A DNA stretch of 64,000 nt from an uncultured Bacteroides sp. (GCA_944320865.1 CALUJC010000017.1:1-64000), one strand, 5' to 3'; numbered from the stretch's first letter, positions 52,749 to 62,650 are shown. The notes: a model not told the origin generated them from the letters alone. A program made the numbers and translations.

Positions 52749-54077
52749 ATGGACCTACTAAAGAACATATTCAAAGGCGACAAAGTCATCTGGATAATCT
52801 TCCTGATGCTGTGCCTCATCTCGATAATCGAGGTGTTCTCGGCATCGAGCACCTTGATTTACCGGAGCGGCAACCATTGGGAGCCCATCACGCGCCACTG
52901 CATCTTCCTGATGGCGGGTGGACTGGTGGTGGTGCTGTTCCACAACATACCCTACAAGTGGTTCCAGGTGTTCCCGCTGTTCCTGCTGCCTTTCTCGGCG
53001 GTGTTCCTGCTGCTGTTGCTGCTGTTCGACAACCTCAACCTGGGCGGGCTGCTGGTCATCGAGAAGGTGAACGATGCCGGGCGGTGGGTACGGTTGTTCG
53101 GCTTCCAGTTCCAGCCGTCGGAGTTTGCCAAGATGGCGGTAGTCATTGTCACCGCCTTCATTCTGTCCAAGAACCAGGGAGAGCGGTCGGCCTCGCCCAG
53201 TGCCTTCAAGCACATCATGATTATTACTTGCGTCATCTGCGGGCTTATCCTGCCGGAGAACTTCTCTACCGCCTTCCTGCTGGCTGCCGTGGTATTCCTC
53301 ATGATGATTATAGGCCGTATAGCCACCCGTTACCTGCTATTGCTGGGAGGAGGCGTCATGGCAGTGGCCGTGGCGGGCGTCATCTTCCTGGAAGCCACCA
53401 AGGGGATAGAGAGCGACTTCTTGCACCGCTTCGACACATGGCGGGCGCGAGTAGAACAGTTCGTACACCCGGAGCAGGTGCCGCCCGAGAAGTTCGACAT
53501 CAACCACAATGCCCAAGTGGGACACGCGCGCATAGCCGTGGCGTCGAGCAACGTGCTGGGCAAGGGGCCGGGCAACTCGGTGCAACGCGACTTCCTGAGC
53601 CAGGCCTTCTCGGACTTCATCTATGCCATCATCATCGAAGAACTGGGACTGGTGGGGGGAGCTATCGTGATGTTCCTCTACATCTGGCTGCTGATACGGG
53701 CGGGCAAGATAGCCCAGCAGTGCGACCGCACCTTCCCGGCCTTCCTGGTGCTGGGCATCGGGCTGCTGCTGGTAGTGCAGGCGCTGTTCAACATGATGGT
53801 GGCCGTGGGCCTGGCGCCGGTCACCGGGCAGCCGCTGCCGCTCATCAGCCGGGGCGGAACGTCCACGCTCATCAACTGCGTCTACATAGGCATGCTGCTC
53901 AGCGTGAGCCGCTACACCGCCCGCCTGCGCGAACAGCAGGAGCATGACGCCCGCATCCCCCTCACCGTAGACGGGGGCGGGCAACCCGGCGACGAACTGA
54001 TACCCGCCGCCAGCGAAGCGCAGACGGCTGCCGAACCTACCGCCGCCGCGCTGAACAGCGACGACGAGTTCAAGTGA
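52749..54077 (+). CDS. ftsW: Septal peptidoglycan glycosyltransferase FtsW
   Basis: A 442-residue SEDS-family polytopic membrane protein that polymerises glycan strands at the septum with FtsI. The conserved segments LGGLLVIEKVNDAGRWVRLF, FQPSEFAKMAVV, FSDFIYAIIIEELGLVGG and the catalytic-loop region PLPLISRGGTSTLINC are present. The C-terminal 60 residues are a soluble Ala/Glu-rich tail. The stop codon TGA is followed at once by the 23-bp array. Confidence 0.94.
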   Translation: MDLLKNIFKGDKVIWIIFLMLCLISIIEVFSASSTLIYRSGNHWEPITRHCIFLMAGGLVVVLFHNIPYKWFQVFPLFLLPFSAVFLLLLLLFDNLNLGGLLVIEKVNDAGRWVRLFGFQFQPSEFAKMAVVIVTAFILSKNQGERSASPSAFKHIMIITCVICGLILPENFSTAFLLAAVVFLMMIIGRIATRYLLLLGGGVMAVAVAGVIFLEATKGIESDFLHRFDTWRARVEQFVHPEQVPPEKFDINHNAQVGHARIAVASSNVLGKGPGNSVQRDFLSQAFSDFIYAIIIEELGLVGGAIVMFLYIWLLIRAGKIAQQCDRTFPAFLVLGIGLLLVVQALFNMMVAVGLAPVTGQPLPLISRGGTSTLINCVYIGMLLSVSRYTARLREQQEHDARIPLTVDGGGQPGDELIPAASEAQTAAEPTAAALNSDDEFK

Positions 54078-54200
54078 CAGGCCGGTGAATAGGTATTCAA
54101 CAGACCGGTGAATAGATATTCAACAGGCCGGTGAATAGATATTCAACAGGCCGGTGAATAGGTATTCAACAGGCCGGAGAATAGATATTCAACATACCGG
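54078..54200. repeat. 23-bp minisatellite, five units, between ftsW and murG
   Basis: Five contiguous 23-base units of the type CAGGCCGGTGAATAGATATTC plus AA (54078-54192) and a partial sixth to 54200. Each unit holds the dyad TGAATA-GA-TATTCA and a CCGG. There are no spacers, so it is not a CRISPR array. Confidence 0.92.
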
Positions 54201-54278
54201 GACTCGGATATGTCCCCGGCAGGGATGGGAGGGAGTTTTGAAACGGAACATAAACATAACATTGCATACATCGTGAAT

Positions 54279-55463
54279 ATGGACAATAAACATACGACAA
54301 CGACCAACGAAGCCCCGCGCATCATCATCAGCGGGGGCGGCACGGGCGGGCACATCTTCCCCGCCATCTCCATAGCCAACGCCTTGCGCCAGCTGCGCCC
54401 GCAGGCCGAGATACTCTTTGTAGGCGCGGAGGGACGCATGGAGATGCAGCGCGTGCCCGACGCAGGCTACCCCATCATCGGGCTGCCGGTGGCAGGCTTC
54501 GACCGCCAGCACTTGTGGAAGAACTTCGGCGTGCTCGTCAAGCTGCTGCGCAGCCAGTGGAAGGCGAAGAAGATAATCAAAGACTTCCACCCCCAGGCAG
54601 CCGTGGGCGTGGGCGGCTATGCCAGCGGCCCCCTGCTGAAGACCGCCGCCATGATGGGCATCCCCACCCTGATACAAGAGCAGAACTCGTATGCCGGGGT
54701 CACCAACAAGCTGCTGGCCAAGAACGCGAAGAGAATCTGCGTGGCCTACGAGGGCATGGAGAAGTTCTTCCCCGCCGACAAGCTGCTGCTCACCGGCAAC
54801 CCCGTGCGCCAGAACCTGCTGGACCACCACATCACGCGCCAGGAAGCCGCCGCCTACTTCGGCCTCGACCCCGACAAGCCCACCATATTAATATTGGGCG
54901 GCAGCCTGGGCGCCCGCACGCTGAACGAAACGCTCATGGCCACGCCGGAGACCATACATGCCCGCGACGACGTCCAGTTCATCTGGCAGACGGGCAAGAT
55001 ATACATCGACCGGGTAAAGGCCGCCATCACCACCTTCACGGGCCAGCCCCTGCGCAACTGCCGCGTGCCCATGCTGCCCAACCTGTACGTCACCGACTTC
55101 ATCAAGAACATGGACCAGGCCTACGCCGCCGCCGACCTCGTGGTGTCGCGCGCCGGGGCAGGCTCCATCTCCGAGTTCTGCCTGCTGGGCAAGCCCGTCA
55201 TCCTGGTGCCCTCGCCCAACGTGGCCGAAGACCATCAGACCAAAAACGCCCTGGCCCTGGTGGACAAGGGCGCCGCCTTCTACGTGAAGGACAGCGAAGC
55301 CCACGACAAGCTGCTGGACCTGGCCATAGACCTCGTGTACGACCGCACGCGGCTGGACGAGCTGAGCCGCAACATCCGCCGGCTGGCCTTGCCCGACTCG
55401 GCACGCATCATTGCACAAGAAGTACTGAAACTCATAGACAACCCCAAGGAGGAGAAAGCATGA
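54279..55463 (+). CDS. murG: Undecaprenyl-PP-MurNAc-pentapeptide GlcNAc transferase
   Basis: A 394-residue GT28 glycosyltransferase that makes lipid II from lipid I on the inner face of the membrane. The start has GGGTGGH (19-25) for the lipid site, VGVGGYASGP follows, and the UDP-GlcNAc site RAGAGSISEFCLLGKPVILVPSP lies in the second half. The start at MDNKHTT is chosen over an upstream ATG at 54210 that lacks conservation. The stop overlaps the murC start (ATGA). Confidence 0.95.
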   Translation: MDNKHTTTTNEAPRIIISGGGTGGHIFPAISIANALRQLRPQAEILFVGAEGRMEMQRVPDAGYPIIGLPVAGFDRQHLWKNFGVLVKLLRSQWKAKKIIKDFHPQAAVGVGGYASGPLLKTAAMMGIPTLIQEQNSYAGVTNKLLAKNAKRICVAYEGMEKFFPADKLLLTGNPVRQNLLDHHITRQEAAAYFGLDPDKPTILILGGSLGARTLNETLMATPETIHARDDVQFIWQTGKIYIDRVKAAITTFTGQPLRNCRVPMLPNLYVTDFIKNMDQAYAAADLVVSRAGAGSISEFCLLGKPVILVPSPNVAEDHQTKNALALVDKGAAFYVKDSEAHDKLLDLAIDLVYDRTRLDELSRNIRRLALPDSARIIAQEVLKLIDNPKEEKA

Positions 55464-56848
55464 TGAACCTATCCGACATACAATCCGTTTACTTCATCGG
55501 CGCGGGAGGCATCGGCATGAGCGCCCTGGTGCGCTACTTCCTGTCGAAAGGCAAAGCCGTGGCCGGCTACGACCGCACGCCCAGCGAACTGACCGAATGC
55601 CTGGTGAAGGAGGGCGCACAGATACACTACGAGGAAAACGCCTCCCTCATCCCCGACACGTGCCGCAACCCCGCCACCACGCTGGTAGTCTACACCCCCG
55701 CCATCCCGCAGGAGCATGCCGAACTGGCCTACTTCCGCGCCGGTGGCTTCGAGATACACAAGCGCGCCCAGGTGCTGGGCCTCATCACGCGCGGCAGCAA
55801 AGGCCTCTGCGTGGCAGGCACCCACGGCAAGACCACCACCAGCACCATGGCCGCCCACCTGCTGCACCAGTCGCACGTGGGCTGCACGGCCTTCCTGGGA
55901 GGCATCTCGAAAAACTATGGCACCAACCTGCTGCTCTCGGCCGACAGCCCCTACACGGTGATTGAGGCCGACGAGTTCGACCGCTCCTTCCACCACCTCA
56001 GCCCGTGGATGAGCGTCATCACCGCCACCGACCCCGACCACCTCGACATCTACGGCACGCGCGAAGCCTACCTGGAGAGCTTCCGCCACTACACCACCCT
56101 CATCCGGCCCGGCGGCGCGCTCATCATCCACGCAGGGCTGGCCTTGCAGCCCTGCGTGCAACCAGGCGTGGCCACCTACACCTACGGGCGCGACGCGGGC
56201 GACTTCCATGCCGAGAACATCCGCATCGGAGGCGGGGAAATCTACCTGGACTTCGTGGCCCCGGACACGTGCATACGTGACGTGCGGCTGGGTGTGCCCG
56301 TCAGCATCAACATCGACAACGGCGTGGCCGCCATGGCCCTGGCCCACCTCAACGGGGTGACCGACGAGGAGATACGCCGCGGCATGGACAGCTTCGAGGG
56401 CGTGGTGCGCCGCTTCGACTTCAAGGTGAAGACGGACCGCGTGGTCTTCCTCAGCGACTACGCCCACCATCCGGCCGAGATAGCCCAGAGCGTGAAGTCC
56501 GTGCGCGAACTGTATCCCGACCGGAAAATTACGGGCCTGTTCCAACCCCACCTTTACACCCGCACCCGCGACTTCTACCAGGAGTTTGCCGACAGCCTGT
56601 CTTTGCTCGACGAGGTCATCCTCACCGAAATCTACCCGGCACGCGAGGAGCCGATTCCCGGCGTAAGCAGCCGCCTCATCTACGACCACTTGCGTCCCGG
56701 CATCGGGAAGACCCTTTGTCCCAAAGCCGAGGTGCTGGACCTGCTGGCCCGGAAACCCGTGGAAGTACTGATACTGCTCGGCGCAGGCGACCTGGACAAC
56801 TATTCGCCCCGGATAGCCAAGCTGTTGCTGGAAAAAAACGAGGAATAA
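55460..56848 (+). CDS. murC: UDP-N-acetylmuramate:L-alanine ligase
   Basis: A 462-residue Mur ligase adding the first residue, L-alanine. FIGAGGIGMSALVRY at 12-26 binds UDP-MurNAc, and the ATP loop is GTHGKTTT at 120-127. EADEFDRSFHHLSPW, DPDHLDIYG and DYAHHPAEI follow as expected. Two adjacent ATGs (55460 and 55463) are possible starts; the first overlaps the murG stop. The frame is open far upstream through murG, but only as a shadow. Confidence 0.96.
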   Translation: MMNLSDIQSVYFIGAGGIGMSALVRYFLSKGKAVAGYDRTPSELTECLVKEGAQIHYEENASLIPDTCRNPATTLVVYTPAIPQEHAELAYFRAGGFEIHKRAQVLGLITRGSKGLCVAGTHGKTTTSTMAAHLLHQSHVGCTAFLGGISKNYGTNLLLSADSPYTVIEADEFDRSFHHLSPWMSVITATDPDHLDIYGTREAYLESFRHYTTLIRPGGALIIHAGLALQPCVQPGVATYTYGRDAGDFHAENIRIGGGEIYLDFVAPDTCIRDVRLGVPVSINIDNGVAAMALAHLNGVTDEEIRRGMDSFEGVVRRFDFKVKTDRVVFLSDYAHHPAEIAQSVKSVRELYPDRKITGLFQPHLYTRTRDFYQEFADSLSLLDEVILTEIYPAREEPIPGVSSRLIYDHLRPGIGKTLCPKAEVLDLLARKPVEVLILLGAGDLDNYSPRIAKLLLEKNEE

Positions 56849-56873
56849 TCCGTCTTGCAAAACCACCACGCCT

Positions 56874-57608
56874 ATGTTCAAGAAGATATTACTTTCCGCC
56901 CTGCTGCTGCTCATCGCAGCCTACATCGTGGCAGCCGTCACCATCTTCAACCGGAAGCCGGCGGCACAAGTGTGCCACGACCTCCAGCTGGTCATCAAAG
57001 ACTCCATATACGCAGGCTTCGTCACCAAGAAAGAAGTAAGCGCCCTGCTCAAGAAGAAAGGCATCAGCCCGCTCGGCCGGCCCATCGACAGCGTGAGCAC
57101 CCGCGCCATCGAGCAGGAATTGTCCCTGCACCCCCTCATCGACCGCGTGGAGTGCTACAAGACGCCCGGCGGCTGCCTCAACATCGAGGTGAGCCAGCGC
57201 ATCCCCATCCTGCGCGTCATGGCCGATAACGGCGACAACTACTACCTGGACGACAAGGGAAGCATCATGCCCCCCGGCGCCAAGTGCGTGGCCCACCGCG
57301 CCATTGCCACCGGAAGGATAGAAAAAGCCTTCGCCGTGAAAGAGTTATATAAATTTGGCGTATTTTTGCAGCAAAATCCGTTTTGGGACGCGCAGATAGA
57401 GCAGATACACGTCTTGGCCGACGGCAACGTGGAACTGGTGCCCCGCGTAGGCAGCCACCTCATCTACCTCGGCCGGCTGGACAACTACGAGGGCAAGCTG
57501 CGACGGGTGAAAGCCTTCTACGAAAAGGCCCTCAACCGCGTGGGCTGGAACAAGTACTCGCGCATCAACGTAGAGTTCGACAACCAGATTATCTGCACGA
57601 AAAAATGA
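56874..57608 (+). CDS. ftsQ: Cell division protein FtsQ
   Basis: A 244-residue bitopic divisome protein: one transmembrane segment (about 4-22), then a POTRA-like domain (YAGFVTKKEVSALLKKKGI) and a beta domain with YYLDDKGSIMPPG and YLGRLDNYEGKLRRVKAFYEKAL. Size and place between murC and ftsA fit FtsQ/DivIB. It links early and late division proteins together with FtsL. Confidence 0.9.
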   Translation: MFKKILLSALLLLIAAYIVAAVTIFNRKPAAQVCHDLQLVIKDSIYAGFVTKKEVSALLKKKGISPLGRPIDSVSTRAIEQELSLHPLIDRVECYKTPGGCLNIEVSQRIPILRVMADNGDNYYLDDKGSIMPPGAKCVAHRAIATGRIEKAFAVKELYKFGVFLQQNPFWDAQIEQIHVLADGNVELVPRVGSHLIYLGRLDNYEGKLRRVKAFYEKALNRVGWNKYSRINVEFDNQIICTKK

Positions 57609-57690
57609 GCCTCCCACAACCAGCACGGTAGCGATACTAAGCTACCAACCTACTGATTTACAGAACCGAAACAAACTAAGAAAACAATAT

Positions 57691-59115
57691 ATGGCAACAA
57701 CAGAATTCATCGCCGCCATCGAGCTAAGTTCATCCAAAGCCACCGGCATCGCCGGACGGAAGAACAGTGACGGAAGCATCGAAATCCTGGCATACGCCCG
57801 GGAAGATGCCGCCCCCTTCGTCCATAAAGGCAACATCTACAACATAGACAAGGCAGCCCACACGCTGGCCACCCTCAAAGGCCGGCTGGAAGAACAGTTG
57901 GGACACCCCATAGCACAAGTGTACACCAGCATCGGCGGGCAATCGCTGCGCACGGTAAGCAACACCGTGAGCCGCACGCTCGACGAAGAGAGCATCATCT
58001 CCCCCGAACTGGTAGACGCCATCACCGACGAAAACCTCGGAACACACTACGCCGACATGTGCGTGCTCGACGTAGCCCCACAGGAATACAAGATAGACAA
58101 TGCCCTGCATGCCGACCCCGTAGGAGTGACCGGCACGCAAGTGACAGGGCAATTCCTCAACATCATGGCCCGCGCCTCGGTCAAGAAAAACCTCGAACTC
58201 AGCTTCGAGCAGGCGGGCATTGCCCTTGCCGACCTGTTTGTGGCACCTACCGCACTGGCCAAGGCGGCGCTGACGGAGGCCGAAATGCGCTCGGGCTGCG
58301 CACTGGTGGACTTCGGGGCAGACACCACCACCCTGCAGGTCTACAAGAACAACCTGCTGCGCTACCTCTGCGTGCTGCCCCTGGGCGGCAACAACATCAC
58401 CCGCGACATCGCCACCCTGAAAATGGAAGAGGAAGACGCCGAACACCTCAAGCTGGCCTACGGCAACGCCCTGCCCGACGAAGAAGCACAACCCCAGGAC
58501 GAAGACGAGCACACCACCTGCACCCTGCCGGACGGCCGTGCCATTGAACTCTCCACACTGGACGACATCGTCGGAGCACGTGCCGAAGAAATCGCGGCCA
58601 ACGTATGGCACCAGATAGGACTGTCGGGCTACGCCGACAAGCTCTTTGCCGGCATCGTGCTGACCGGCGGCGGCAGCAATCTGAAGAACCTGGACAACCT
58701 GCTGCGCAAAACCAGCAAGCTGGACAAAGTGAAAACCGCCCCCTTCGTCCACACCGACATCCGCGAAGCACAAATCCCCCTGCCCAAAGACGGCACCCAA
58801 TGCACCCTGCTGGGCTTGCTGGCCCTGGGCGATGACAACTGCTGCGGCGAAGAGCCGGAAGAAAAGCCGCAGCCCGAACAGCCGCACACACAAACCCGCA
58901 TAGGATTTGAAGACATGCCGGAAGAACCTCGACCCGCCCCCGAGCCCCACAAGCCCGAGCCGCCCAAAGAGCCCAAAGACAACAAGCAGACCGATAAGCC
59001 TCAAACGATCAAGAAGCCCAGTAAATGGAAGAAGTTCATCGAAGGCTTCAGCGGAGAGCTTTTCGGCGACAGCGACCTGCTTACCGACGAATCATCCAAA
59101 GACAAAAACAAGTAA
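57691..59115 (+). CDS. ftsA: Cell division protein FtsA
   Basis: A 474-residue actin-like ATPase that tethers FtsZ to the membrane. IAAIELSSSKATGIAGRK is the phosphate-1 region; the family SHS2 region includes VYTSIGGQSLRTVSN; VDFGADTTTLQVYKNN and GIVLTGGGSNLKNLDNLL are the phosphate-2 and adenosine motifs. A Pro/Glu/Lys-rich linker of about 65 residues separates the body from a C-terminal amphipathic helix (KWKKFIEGFSGELFG) for membrane binding. Confidence 0.95.
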   Translation: MATTEFIAAIELSSSKATGIAGRKNSDGSIEILAYAREDAAPFVHKGNIYNIDKAAHTLATLKGRLEEQLGHPIAQVYTSIGGQSLRTVSNTVSRTLDEESIISPELVDAITDENLGTHYADMCVLDVAPQEYKIDNALHADPVGVTGTQVTGQFLNIMARASVKKNLELSFEQAGIALADLFVAPTALAKAALTEAEMRSGCALVDFGADTTTLQVYKNNLLRYLCVLPLGGNNITRDIATLKMEEEDAEHLKLAYGNALPDEEAQPQDEDEHTTCTLPDGRAIELSTLDDIVGARAEEIAANVWHQIGLSGYADKLFAGIVLTGGGSNLKNLDNLLRKTSKLDKVKTAPFVHTDIREAQIPLPKDGTQCTLLGLLALGDDNCCGEEPEEKPQPEQPHTQTRIGFEDMPEEPRPAPEPHKPEPPKEPKDNKQTDKPQTIKKPSKWKKFIEGFSGELFGDSDLLTDESSKDKNK

Positions 59116-59165
59116 CCTCCTACGGAAGGCTGCACACAGCCTCCCCCCCCTAAACGCATAACATT

Positions 59166-60467
59166 ATGGACGACATAAAAATACAATTCGACTTACATAC
59201 CGATTCACCGAAAATCATCAAAGTAATCGGCGTAGGCGGCGGCGGGTGCAACGCCGTGAACCACATGTACAACGAAGGCATCAACGGCGTGACCTTCATG
59301 GTGTGCAACACCGACTCGAAGGCCCTCAACGACTCGCCCGTGCCCGACAAGCTGCTGCTGGGCGAAGGCCTCGGCGCCGGCAACGACCCCGATGAAGGCC
59401 GCCGCAAGGCAGAAGCCAGCATGGACGACATCCGAGACCACCTCAGCGACGGCACGCGCATGGTGTTCATCACCGCAGGCATGGGCGGAGGCACCGGCAC
59501 AGGCGCCGCCCCCATCATAGCCAAGACGGCCAAGGAAATGGACATACTCACCGTAGGCATCGTCACCATACCCTACCAATGGGAGGGCATCAAGAAGATA
59601 GACCAGGCGCTGGACGGAGTGGAAGCCATCAGCCGCCACGTGGACGCCCTCATCGTCGTGAAGAATGACAAACTAAGCGAGATATACGGCGACATGGGCT
59701 TTGAAGACGCCTACGACCGCGCCGACGACATCGTGCTGGTGGCCGCCAAAAGCATCTCGGACATCATCACCATGCACGGCAAGATAAACCTCGACTTCAA
59801 CGACGTGCGCATGGTGCTGAAAGACGGCGGAGTAGCCATCATGGGCACCGGCTACGGCAGCGGCGAAGGCCGTGTGACTGCCGCCATACGCAACGCACAA
59901 ACCTCGCCCCTGCTCAACAACAACGACATCTTCAACGCCAAGAAGGTGGCACTGTGCATCTCCTACAGCTCGCAAAGCCAGCTCATGATGAACGAAATGA
60001 GGGAAGTGGAAGAATTCATGACCCGCTTTAGCCGCGACATCGTGACCAAGCACGGCGTGGAACGCGACGAGTCGCTGGGCGACCAAGTGAAAATCACCCT
60101 GCTGGCCACCGGCTTCGGCATACAAGACATCCACCTCAAGGAGATGGACGACCGCATCGCCGCCAAAAGCGAGGAAGAACTGGAACGCCTGGCCGAGGAA
60201 GAAGAGCGCAAACGCCTGCGCCGCCAGAAGTACTATGGCAAAGAAACCGGCAGCCCCACACAGCGCATGCGCCGGCGCAACATCTACCTCTTCAAGCCCG
60301 AAGACCTGGACAACGCCGAGCTCGTCGCCCTCGTGGAAGACAGCCCCACCTACCAGCGTGACAAAATCACGCTGAACAACCTGAAGCGCAAATCGCAGCA
60401 AGATGCCCTCCAGGCCACCCCGCCAGAGCAGGAAGCCAACGAAGAAGGCGTCATCACCTTCGGATAA
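59166..60467 (+). CDS. ftsZ: Cell division protein FtsZ
   Basis: A 433-residue tubulin-like GTPase that forms the division ring. VGGGGCNAVNHM at 23-34, the tubulin signature GGGTGTG at 107-113, and the synergy loop region LNFNDVR-like DLDFNDVRMVL-type segment are present. After the GTPase core comes a charged, Arg/Glu-rich linker and a C-terminal end EEGVITFG. Last of the division genes in the cluster. Confidence 0.96.
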   Translation: MDDIKIQFDLHTDSPKIIKVIGVGGGGCNAVNHMYNEGINGVTFMVCNTDSKALNDSPVPDKLLLGEGLGAGNDPDEGRRKAEASMDDIRDHLSDGTRMVFITAGMGGGTGTGAAPIIAKTAKEMDILTVGIVTIPYQWEGIKKIDQALDGVEAISRHVDALIVVKNDKLSEIYGDMGFEDAYDRADDIVLVAAKSISDIITMHGKINLDFNDVRMVLKDGGVAIMGTGYGSGEGRVTAAIRNAQTSPLLNNNDIFNAKKVALCISYSSQSQLMMNEMREVEEFMTRFSRDIVTKHGVERDESLGDQVKITLLATGFGIQDIHLKEMDDRIAAKSEEELERLAEEEERKRLRRQKYYGKETGSPTQRMRRRNIYLFKPEDLDNAELVALVEDSPTYQRDKITLNNLKRKSQQDALQATPPEQEANEEGVITFG

Positions 60468-60502
60468 ACAAAAAACTCATAACCACAAAAAACAACCGCA
60501 CT

Positions 60503-60952
60503 ATGGATTTATTTGAAAAAGTCAGCGAAGACATTAAAACCGCCATGAAGGCCAAAGACAAAGTGGCCCTCGAAACCCTGCGCAACATCAAGAAAGTATT
60601 TCTGGAAGCCAAAACCGCCCCTGGCGCCAACGACACCCTGGCCGATGCCGATGCCGTGAAGCTCATCCAGAAACTGGCCAAGCAAGGCAAAGACGCCGCC
60701 GACATCTACATCCAGCAAGGACGCCAGGACCTGGCCGACGCCGAACTGGCACAGGTGAAGGTGATGGAGGCCTACCTGCCCAAGCAGATGACGCCCGAAG
60801 AACTGGAGGCCGCCCTGCGCGCCATCATCGCCGAGACAGGCGCCGCCAGTGCCAAAGACATGGGCAAGGTGATGGGCATGGCCACCAAGCGGCTGGCCGG
60901 ACAAGCCGAAGGCCGTGCCATCTCAGCCAAGGTGAAAGAGCTGCTGGGCTAA
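60503..60952 (+). CDS. GatB/YqeY domain protein
   Basis: A 149-residue helical protein of the YqeY family, which resembles the tRNA-binding tail of GatB. MDLFEKVSEDIKTAMKAKDK, LPKQMTPEELEAALRAIIAE and KDMGKVMGMATKRLAGQAEG are characteristic. Its cellular role is not known. It lies 35 bases after ftsZ on the same strand and is probably the end of the transcript, which stops at the hairpin after it. Confidence 0.92.
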   Translation: MDLFEKVSEDIKTAMKAKDKVALETLRNIKKVFLEAKTAPGANDTLADADAVKLIQKLAKQGKDAADIYIQQGRQDLADAELAQVKVMEAYLPKQMTPEELEAALRAIIAETGAASAKDMGKVMGMATKRLAGQAEGRAISAKVKELLG

Positions 60953-60967
60953 TACCTTTCTACATTG

Positions 60968-60995
60968 AGGCGCGGATTATACACAATCCGCGCCT
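60968..60995. terminator. Terminator at the end of the dcw cluster
   Basis: 11-bp perfect arms AGGCGCGGATT (60968-60978) and AATCCGCGCCT (60985-60995) with a six-base loop, followed by TGTTT. Shared by the convergent GH51 gene. Same core as the terminator at 5870. Confidence 0.8.
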
Positions 60996-61008
60996 TGTTT
61001 ATGCCGCG

Positions 61009-62556
61009 TCAGCGAATGCTGAGCGTCACAATGGACTTGGCAGGCAGGGTGACCTTCAGCGTACCCTTGACGAGGCGGGCATCGCTGAAGTCGGCAGGCT
61101 TCACCTTGTCCGGCTGCTCAAAGGTGTTGTGGTCATCAATGTTTCTGGTGGTGAGGATGATGCCCGACACAGACTTACCTTTCACGTCACCAAGGGCAAT
61201 TTCCACGTCGCACGTATTCTCCAGGTCAATGTTGGCCAACGAAATGTGCACCGTGCCCTCATCGTCGCGCGAGGCGGTGGCGCTCAGGGTAGGCACAATG
61301 CGGTCATCGCGCACCACGCGGCGCTCGCACTGCACATCCAGGGGAATGTAAGTGGCATCCTGGTGCACCTTGTACATGTGGAACACGTGGTAGGTGGGGG
61401 TCAGCACCATGCGGTCGTCCTTCGTCAGAATCATGGACTGCAGCACGTTGGCTATCTGGGCAATGTTGGCCATCTGTATGCGGTCGGTGTATTTGTGGAA
61501 GACGTTCAGCGTGAGGGCAGCCACCATGGCATCGCGCAGGGTGTTCTGCTGGAACAGATGCCCGGGGATGGTGCCCGGTTCCTGGTCCCACCACGTGCCC
61601 CACTCGTCCACCATCAACGCCACGTTGCGGTCGGGGTCATACTTGTCCATGATGCCGATGTGGCGTTGCAACACCTGCTCTATCTCCAGGCACTTGCCCA
61701 AGGTGCGATAGTATTCGGCGGCATCGAAGTCGGTGGCCGAGCCTTTTTGGTTCCAGTCCATCACCGTGTAGTAGTGCAGCGAAAGCCCATTCATGCGGTT
61801 GCCCACACGCTGCATCAGCACCTCCGTCCAGTTATAGTCATAGTCGCTGGCGCCGCTGGCTATCTTGAACAGCTGGTTGCCGTTATAATTCCGGCAATAA
61901 GTGGAATAGCGGCGGTAAAGGTCGGCATAAAACTCGGGGCGCATGCTGCCGCCACATCCCCAGCTCTCGTTGCCCACGCCGAAGAACTTCACCTTCCAAG
62001 GCTTTTCGCGCCCGTTCTGCTTGCGCAGCTTGGCCATAGGGCCGTCCTCGGCAGTCATGTATTCCACCCATTTGGCCATTTCCTCCACCGTGCCGCTGCC
62101 CACGTTGCCGCTGACGTAAGGCTCGCAGCCCAGCAGCTCGCACAGGTTGAGGAACTCGTGGGTGCCGAAGCTGTTGTCTTCCACCGTGCCGCCCCAGTTG
62201 TTGTTCACCATGCGCGGCCGCTGGTCGCGCGGGCCTATGCCGTCCATCCAGTGATACTCGTCGGCAAAGCAGCCTCCCGGCCAGCGCAGGTTGGGGATGC
62301 TGAGTTCCTTCAGCGCACCCAGCACGTCGTTGCGGTACCCTTGGGTGTTGGGGATGTCGGAGTCCTCGCCCACCCACAACCCGCCGTAGATGCAGGTGCC
62401 CAGATGTTCGGCAAATTGCCCGTAGATGTGCCGGCTGATGATGTTTTTCCCTTGGTCGGCATGGAGGGTGACAGTGGCTTTCTCTTGCGCCCGCAGTCCG
62501 GGCAAGGCGGCCAGCATCAAGGCCAGCGCGCCCAGTTTCAGGATGTATGTTTTCAT
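61009..62556 (-). CDS. GH51 alpha-L-arabinofuranosidase
   Basis: A 515-residue exported glycoside hydrolase family 51 enzyme, which releases terminal arabinofuranose from arabinan or arabinoxylan. Signal peptide 1-23 (ending LRAQ). [13 protein letters not shown] near 91-103 is a strong family block, the acid/base is Glu197 in GVGNESWG, and the nucleophile is Glu318 in MVDEWGTWW. The C-terminal part is a beta sandwich. No SusC/SusD, regulator or other glycosidase is nearby, so it is an isolated enzyme rather than part of a utilisation locus. The ATG at 62556 gives the signal peptide. Confidence 0.9.
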   Translation of the reverse strand: MKTYILKLGALALMLAALPGLRAQEKATVTLHADQGKNIISRHIYGQFAEHLGTCIYGGLWVGEDSDIPNTQGYRNDVLGALKELSIPNLRWPGGCFADEYHWMDGIGPRDQRPRMVNNNWGGTVEDNSFGTHEFLNLCELLGCEPYVSGNVGSGTVEEMAKWVEYMTAEDGPMAKLRKQNGREKPWKVKFFGVGNESWGCGGSMRPEFYADLYRRYSTYCRNYNGNQLFKIASGASDYDYNWTEVLMQRVGNRMNGLSLHYYTVMDWNQKGSATDFDAAEYYRTLGKCLEIEQVLQRHIGIMDKYDPDRNVALMVDEWGTWWDQEPGTIPGHLFQQNTLRDAMVAALTLNVFHKYTDRIQMANIAQIANVLQSMILTKDDRMVLTPTYHVFHMYKVHQDATYIPLDVQCERRVVRDDRIVPTLSATASRDDEGTVHISLANIDLENTCDVEIALGDVKGKSVSGIILTTRNIDDHNTFEQPDKVKPADFSDARLVKGTLKVTLPAKSIVTLSIR

Positions 62557-62577
62557 ATATTGCAAAGATTGTTTCTG

Positions 62578-62585
62578 CAAAGATA
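62578..62585 (-). promoter_or_regulatory. GH51 gene promoter -7 element
   Basis: Minus strand TATCTTTG, 22 bases upstream of the start codon. Confidence 0.55.
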
Positions 62586-62650
62586 ACCGGAAAAAAGCAA
62601 ATACGGGTATACCAAATGTTTCCGGATGGGATGCCAAGAGTCTTTTGCGC

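Noticed and set aside
54078-54200. Possible CRISPR array
   Set aside because: The 23-base units are contiguous with no unique spacers and no cas genes are present.
54515-56848. A 777-codon frame joining part of murG DNA with murC, suggesting a fusion
   Set aside because: The first 315 codons are murG read in the wrong frame; murC starts normally at 55460.
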